NCBI GenBank assembly: GCA_013204355.1
Contig: JABMOA010000066.1
Location: 1-9,154 of the forward strand
Direction of reading: 5' to 3'
Origin: Candidatus Woesearchaeota archaeon
Lineage (GTDB): Archaea; Nanobdellota; Nanobdellia; Woesearchaeales; GW2011-AR9
Length of the DNA stretch: 9,154 nucleotides
This document shows, one piece after another, positions 5,097-9,154 of the stretch (position 1 is its first letter; the number at the start of each line of letters is the position of its first letter). A program made the translations under genes and the position numbers. The notes under the pieces are model-generated. The model was not told the DNA's origin and ran no database searches. It saw only the letters and a list, made by a program, of their open reading frames with translations.

Positions 5097-6983
5097 TCAT
5101 AAATATTTGTGTAAATGGATATTATTGTGCGTTGGAATATGTTCACCATCAATAAACATCCGATGCCATAATTCAAAATTCAATAATGTAAACATTTGTT
5201 TTCCATATAATAATTTAGATTTTTCATAATTTTCCCATATTTTTTTAATCACATCATAACTAAAATCTCCTCTTTCACGTACACTTTGAGGAGTAAACAT
5301 TTGTTCCATCAAATCTTTCAATTCTTCCTTATACCACTTGTCTAATGGCATAAAGAATGCATGTTTCTTTGTATTAGATTTAGGCAACACTTTCTTCATT
5401 GCCTCTCTTACAACCCATTTATTGACACCGTTTTTAATCTTCAATGAAGGATGTAAATTATTTCCATATTCAACTAAGGTGTGATCTAAAAATGGCACAC
5501 GTCCTTCAATAGAATTTGCCATCGTCATCCGATCATTAATATGCAAAACATAATTTGGCATCCATGTTTTAGAATCGTAATACAACATCTGATTCAACAA
5601 AGGAGAACGACCTTTTTGAAATACAACTGCACTTTGTTCACCTTCAAAATTCAACATTTCTTTTCTATCAGCATCACTTAAGATAGAAACAAAATTTCCA
5701 TATGCTTTTTCCATATCATGTTTACATGCAGCTAAATCCTTTACCTTCTCCTTTCCTTTTTCACCAATAGACGAAGGGTAATCAAATAACTGATCAAATA
5801 CTTTTATTGGTATGTGCTTGACACCAAAATTCATTAGTGCTGTAGGAATTTTTTGCAACTTTTGTAATTGCAACATTTTCTTATATTGTACATAACCACC
5901 AAATGTTTCATCGGCTCCTTCTCCAGATAATACAACTTTAACCTTCTTGCTTGCTAATTCAGACAATTTAAACTGCGGTATTATAACAGGGTCTCCATGT
6001 GGCATATCTAAATGCCATAACATTCTTGGTAACATGCCAGAGATTGGTCCATCAACAATAATTTCCTGATGATCTGTGTGAAAATGTTCTGCAATTTCTT
6101 TTGCTTTTACCAATTCATCAACTTTATCATTATAATCGAACCCCACAGAAAACGTCTTAACAGGATCTTTTTTGATTCCTGCAACTAGTCCCGTAATTGC
6201 AGCAGAATCTAATCCACCAGATAAATATACACCAATAGGAACATCTGCAATTAACCTTTTTCTAATAGACATTGACAATAATTTCTTAACTTCCTTTGCA
6301 GCATTTTTATCCTTCCTCATTTCGGGAAGAGGATAGTTCCAGAATTCTTCAATTTGTAATTCCTTATCTTTCAAGATCATATAATGTCCTGGGAGTAATT
6401 TTTTAATTCCTTGAAACAATGTATCTTCACCAGGCATATATCGTAAATTAAGATAATCTTTTGCAGCATTTTTATTTACACTCCTTGTAATGTTGTGTAA
6501 TAATAACGCTTTAATTTCAGATCCAAAAATAAATCTTTCACCGTCCCAAAAATAATAAAGAGGTTTAATACCAACCCTATCTCGTGCAAGAAATAATTTT
6601 TTCTTTCTATCATCCCAAATGGCGAATGCAAACATCCCATTTAATCGTTCAAGAACCTTTTCACCCCATTGTTGATACCCATAAAGAAGAACTTCTGTAT
6701 CCGTATTTGATTTAAATCTATAGCCTTTTTCTTTTAGTTTTTCGCGAATTTCATGAAAATTGTATATTTCACCATTATAAGTAATTGTAAGGTCCCCTTC
6801 CTTATTGGACATTGGCTGTGCACCTGCAGAAGAAAGATCAAGAATACTTAATCTTCTATGTCCCAAAGAAATACCAGAATTTGTATAAATGCCTTCTCCA
6901 TCTGGGCCTCTGTGAACAAGGATAGAACTCATACTTTTAATTAGCTCTTGATCATCCCAATTAAATCCTGCAATCCCACACAT
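5097..6983 (-). CDS. asnB: AsnB-type glutamine-hydrolysing amidotransferase (asparagine synthase family)
   Basis: A 628-residue two-domain enzyme. The N-terminal class II glutaminase domain (about 2-200) starts MCGIAGF, with C2 as nucleophile, HRGPDG (24-29), YNGEIYNF (69-76) and SNTDTEV (92-98). The C-terminal synthetase domain has the ATP-pyrophosphatase loop SGGLDS (255-260) and the LSGEGADE motif. It activates a carboxylate as the acyl-adenylate and transfers ammonia from glutamine. Family knowledge: AsnB makes asparagine, but close relatives in polysaccharide clusters amidate uronic acids or other glycan carboxylates. The position between a glycosyltransferase and a deacetylase favours the latter; substrate cannot be read from sequence. 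The length fits the roughly 600-650-residue bacterial/archaeal type. The ATG at 6983 is fixed by the required Cys2 and preceded by GAGG (minus strand, about 6989-6992). Confidence 0.92.
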   Translation of the reverse strand: MCGIAGFNWDDQELIKSMSSILVHRGPDGEGIYTNSGISLGHRRLSILDLSSAGAQPMSNKEGDLTITYNGEIYNFHEIREKLKEKGYRFKSNTDTEVLLYGYQQWGEKVLERLNGMFAFAIWDDRKKKLFLARDRVGIKPLYYFWDGERFIFGSEIKALLLHNITRSVNKNAAKDYLNLRYMPGEDTLFQGIKKLLPGHYMILKDKELQIEEFWNYPLPEMRKDKNAAKEVKKLLSMSIRKRLIADVPIGVYLSGGLDSAAITGLVAGIKKDPVKTFSVGFDYNDKVDELVKAKEIAEHFHTDHQEIIVDGPISGMLPRMLWHLDMPHGDPVIIPQFKLSELASKKVKVVLSGEGADETFGGYVQYKKMLQLQKLQKIPTALMNFGVKHIPIKVFDQLFDYPSSIGEKGKEKVKDLAACKHDMEKAYGNFVSILSDADRKEMLNFEGEQSAVVFQKGRSPLLNQMLYYDSKTWMPNYVLHINDRMTMANSIEGRVPFLDHTLVEYGNNLHPSLKIKNGVNKWVVREAMKKVLPKSNTKKHAFFMPLDKWYKEELKDLMEQMFTPQSVRERGDFSYDVIKKIWENYEKSKLLYGKQMFTLLNFELWHRMFIDGEHIPTHNNIHLHKYL

Positions 6984-6994
6984 ATTTCCCTCAG

Positions 6995-7957
6995 TTATAC
7001 CCCTAATTCTCTCTTTTTTTCATAATATAAAATTTCTTCTTGTAATTGTCTATTTCTATCCATCATATCTGCAATTAATCCTAAAATCATCAATAATAAA
7101 CCAACAATAATTAAAAATACATTTCCATATACAATAATCATATAAGGATTAACTCTACTTACAATTAACCACCTGATAAATAAAATTATGCTACTAAAAG
7201 TCCCAAGACAAAACATCATAAATCCCGGAAACCCAAAAAATTTGAATGGCTCATAATCCCGTGCGCTTCTGATAATAATTAACATTACTTTTAATCCATA
7301 TGAAAAAACATTTTTGACTACACGTGATTTCCCATTCCTTTCTCCAATAACCTTTAATGGGATTTCCATAATCCTAAATCTCTTTCGTGCTAAATCAATA
7401 AATACTTCTTGCGTATATGTAAATCTTCCAAATAATGTCAGTCGCATAGCCGCTTCTTTGGAATATGCACGAAATCCACATTGTGTATCATAAAATTTTT
7501 TATTAAGAAATACATTTAATAATTCTGCAAAAAACCTATTCCCAAATATTTTTATTTTTGGCATTTTAGGGGTAAGTTTTTTATCTTTAAATCGTGAACA
7601 CGTTACCATATCAGCTCTATTATCAATAATTGGTTGGATTAATCGTGGAATGTCATTAGAATTAAATTGACCATCTGCATCTATGTTCACAATAATATCT
7701 GCACCCATTTTCAACGCTTCCGTAATTCCATCTTTGAATGTTATACCTAATCCAAGATTTGTTTTATGTGAAAATACTTTGTCTGCACCTGCCTTTTTTG
7801 CTAATGCAACTGTTTGGTCTTTTGATCCATCATCTATTACGAGCACCTTAACAGAATCTGCACAATCCCTTGGAATTCCTTTTACAACTGTTCCAATGGT
7901 TTGTTCCTCATTGAATGCAGGAATCATCACTACAACATTTAACTTATTTTTTATCAT
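6995..7957 (-). CDS. GT2 glycosyltransferase, dolichyl-phosphate sugar synthase type
   Basis: A 320-residue membrane-anchored GT-A enzyme. The catalytic domain (about 6-230) has VVMIPAFNEEQTIG (9-22), VIDDGSKDQT (40-49), NLGLG (67-71), the metal-binding D93-A-D95 in NIDADGQF, and DTQCGFRAY (157-165), as in dolichyl-phosphate mannose/glucose synthases and related GTs. Two predicted helices (about 239-262 and 273-298) and a charged, probably coiled tail (RNRQLQEEILYYEKKRE) anchor it to the cytoplasmic face. It probably transfers a sugar from a nucleotide donor to polyprenyl phosphate or to a lipid-linked saccharide. Its start overlaps the upstream stop by one base (TAATG), implying coupling, and asnB starts 11 nt after its stop. 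Sugar specificity is not predictable. Confidence 0.88.
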   Translation of the reverse strand: MIKNKLNVVVMIPAFNEEQTIGTVVKGIPRDCADSVKVLVIDDGSKDQTVALAKKAGADKVFSHKTNLGLGITFKDGITEALKMGADIIVNIDADGQFNSNDIPRLIQPIIDNRADMVTCSRFKDKKLTPKMPKIKIFGNRFFAELLNVFLNKKFYDTQCGFRAYSKEAAMRLTLFGRFTYTQEVFIDLARKRFRIMEIPLKVIGERNGKSRVVKNVFSYGLKVMLIIIRSARDYEPFKFFGFPGFMMFCLGTFSSIILFIRWLIVSRVNPYMIIVYGNVFLIIVGLLLMILGLIADMMDRNRQLQEEILYYEKKRELGV

Positions 7958-8955
7958 TAGATCACCAATGCAAGAATCACAAAAACTAATTGAAATCCAT
8001 ATAAGAAATATACAGTACTTCGTTCTGTTGTTTTTAATCGTAATTTATTCTGAAATGCAACACATAAATTTTCTAAACCATACATTCTTTTGTATCTTGG
8101 AATTAAAGTTCCATCTTCTTTAACTTTTGCAAAGCTTTCTTTTTGAAATAATCCTCTCAATTTGAGGAAGAATTGAATGATATAAGGAATAAATAAAATC
8201 AAAAATGCTTTCTCAAGGTTTGCAATAACCGCTATAATCCCAATCAACGCACCAACCGTATATGTAAGGGTATCTCCAGGAAAAATTTTTGAAGGAAAAT
8301 GATTATACATTAAAAATCCAAGTAACGCAAAAATCATACATAACGCAACAACACTAAGCCATGGCGTTCCTGAATTAAAACTTAAAATTGCAAGCGTTCC
8401 TAAAATTAAAATTCCTTGACCAGCTTCCAATCCATTAAATCCCGCAAGCATATTAAATCCATTTGTACTCACCGCAATAATGAATGGAATCAAAATTAAA
8501 GGATATAATAAACCAAGGTCTATGTGGCCAAAGATAGGAAGTGACATCGTACGAGAACCAGCATTTATTGCCATAATTGGTGCAGCTGCTAATAATGTTA
8601 AAAGTGGTTTTTGCCATTGTCGTAATCCTATTTTCCATCCAAGGATATCATCCATAACACCAATTAAACCTGCAATTAATACTGCTGTTAACAATGCAAA
8701 GATTGATGCAACATTTGTATTCGTATCAAAAATAAATATTCTGATTGCAATATAACTCATAATGCCAACCATGAACATCAGGAGAACAACAACACCACCC
8801 ATTTCAGCAACTTTTCGTTCCTTAAATTTATGGATATCTTTTCCCATAAGGCCTGCTTTCCTTGCACGTGAAATCCAGGCAGGAGTTATTAACCATGTAA
8901 GTACGAAAATACCTAAAAATAAAGGTAAGAAAACTGTTGCAGTTGTTGAGCTCAT
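7957..8955 (-). CDS. Polyprenyl-phosphate GlcNAc-1-phosphate transferase (Alg7/DPAGT1/AglH type)
   Basis: A 332-residue polytopic membrane enzyme of the MraY/WecA/Alg7 superfamily (PF00953-type) with roughly ten hydrophobic segments. Key motifs are GKDIHKFKERKVAEMGG (38-54, cytoplasmic loop), GVMDDILGWKIG (99-110, D102/D103 for Mg2+), NGFNMLAGFNGLEAGQG (165-181) and FPSKIFPGDTLTYTVG (220-235). The last two are closer to eukaryotic Alg7/DPAGT1 than to bacterial WecA. It transfers GlcNAc-1-P or a related HexNAc-1-P from UDP-sugar to a polyprenyl phosphate, the committed step of archaeal N-glycan or surface polysaccharide synthesis. It is first in its operon, with a TATA box 30 nt upstream and no Shine-Dalgarno site. 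The C-terminal helix ends at the stop that overlaps the GT2 start. Confidence 0.9.
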   Translation of the reverse strand: MSSTTATVFLPLFLGIFVLTWLITPAWISRARKAGLMGKDIHKFKERKVAEMGGVVVLLMFMVGIMSYIAIRIFIFDTNTNVASIFALLTAVLIAGLIGVMDDILGWKIGLRQWQKPLLTLLAAAPIMAINAGSRTMSLPIFGHIDLGLLYPLILIPFIIAVSTNGFNMLAGFNGLEAGQGILILGTLAILSFNSGTPWLSVVALCMIFALLGFLMYNHFPSKIFPGDTLTYTVGALIGIIAVIANLEKAFLILFIPYIIQFFLKLRGLFQKESFAKVKEDGTLIPRYKRMYGLENLCVAFQNKLRLKTTERSTVYFLYGFQLVFVILALVI

Positions 8956-8980
8956 TATAAAGGTATTTCTGCCTATTTTG

Positions 8981-8989
8981 GTTTATAAG
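8981..8989 (-). promoter_or_regulatory. TATA box of the GlcNAc-1-P transferase operon
   Basis: On the minus strand this reads CTTATAAAC, centred about 30 nt before the ATG at 8955. It predicts a 5' leader of only a few nucleotides. It resembles the RelBE-like promoter core (TTTATAAAC). Confidence 0.6.
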
Positions 8990-9032
8990 AATTGTGGAAC
9001 CATGGGTTAAGAAGAATTATTAAATATGATGT

Positions 9033-9154
9033 TTAATAAAAATGACTAAAAACTCTACCTACAATATAACCCGTTGCAGTATATAATCCTGTTTTTGTAC
9101 CATTTACTAACATGGATTTCATGTATCTTGGATCTTCTTTCAATTTTTCTTCAA
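9033..9154 (-). CDS. 3' end of an unidentified gene (partial)
   Basis: An open frame runs in from the right edge and ends at TAA (9035-9033). It gives 39 C-terminal residues starting EEKLKEDPRYMKSM and ending GYIVGRVFSHFY. The mixed charged then Gly/aromatic composition looks like real coding sequence, but nothing diagnostic is present and I do not recognise the family. It is co-directional with the GlcNAc-1-P transferase, separated by 77 nt that contain that gene's TATA box, so it is probably a separate transcription unit. Confidence 0.5.
   Translation of the reverse strand, partial: EEKLKEDPRYMKSMLVNGTKTGLYTATGYIVGRVFSHFY

Noticed and set aside
7683..9010. Plus-strand open frames opposite the GT2 and GlcNAc-1-P transferase genes
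   Set aside because: All are mirror frames of strongly motif-supported minus-strand genes.
1..9154. CRISPR array or tRNA gene
   Set aside because: No spaced direct repeats of CRISPR size and no cloverleaf with T-loop consensus were seen on either strand.

Overview
This is an A+T-rich window with archaeal signals: TATA boxes about 25-30 nt upstream of first-gene start codons, almost no 5' leaders, Shine-Dalgarno motifs mainly at internal operon genes, and a eukaryote-like (Alg7/DPAGT1-type) GlcNAc-1-phosphate transferase. Small archaeal-type toxin-antitoxin genes agree. A DPANN-like lineage is possible, but the sequence alone does not fix it.

Layout. (1) 1-130 folds into a long, G+C-richer stem with a branched head. 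It is probably an uncharacterised structured RNA or inverted-repeat element. (2) 176-2967 (+) is a tight operon: a DegT-family sugar aminotransferase, two tandem four-helix SMR/EamA-like membrane proteins (probable halves of a lipid-linked-sugar flippase) and a FemAB/GNAT-like acyl- or aminoacyltransferase. (3) 2964-4325 is a toxin-antitoxin island: vapBC on the minus strand and a RelBE-like pair on the plus strand, back to back. (4) 4347-8955 (-) is a second tight operon, in transcription order: polyprenyl-phosphate GlcNAc-1-P transferase, dolichyl-phosphate-type GT2 glycosyltransferase, AsnB-type amidotransferase and NodB-fold polysaccharide deacetylase. (5) 9033-9154 (-) is the 3' end of an unidentified gene.

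The two operons converge and read as one cell-surface glycan pathway. GlcNAc-1-P is loaded on a polyprenyl carrier and further sugars are added or loaded on phosphate carriers. Amino, amide and acyl modifications are made by the DegT, AsnB and FemAB-like enzymes. N-acetyl groups are removed by the deacetylase, and the lipid-linked product is flipped by the SMR pair. The combination of FemAB-like protein, AsnB-type amidotransferase and this deacetylase type recalls polysaccharide loci that accompany bacterial exosortase (PEP-CTERM) systems.

The most unusual structure is at the junction. The last 55 nt of the FemAB-like gene recur 777 bp downstream, beyond vapBC, and every difference is synonymous, including TAA versus TGA stops. 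The second copy is therefore the tail of a diverged functional homologue, which points to insertion or allele exchange of the vapBC segment exactly at the gene end. Both toxin-antitoxin promoters carry their own repeat arrays (inverted for vapBC, tandem for the RelBE-like pair) that look like autoregulatory operators.
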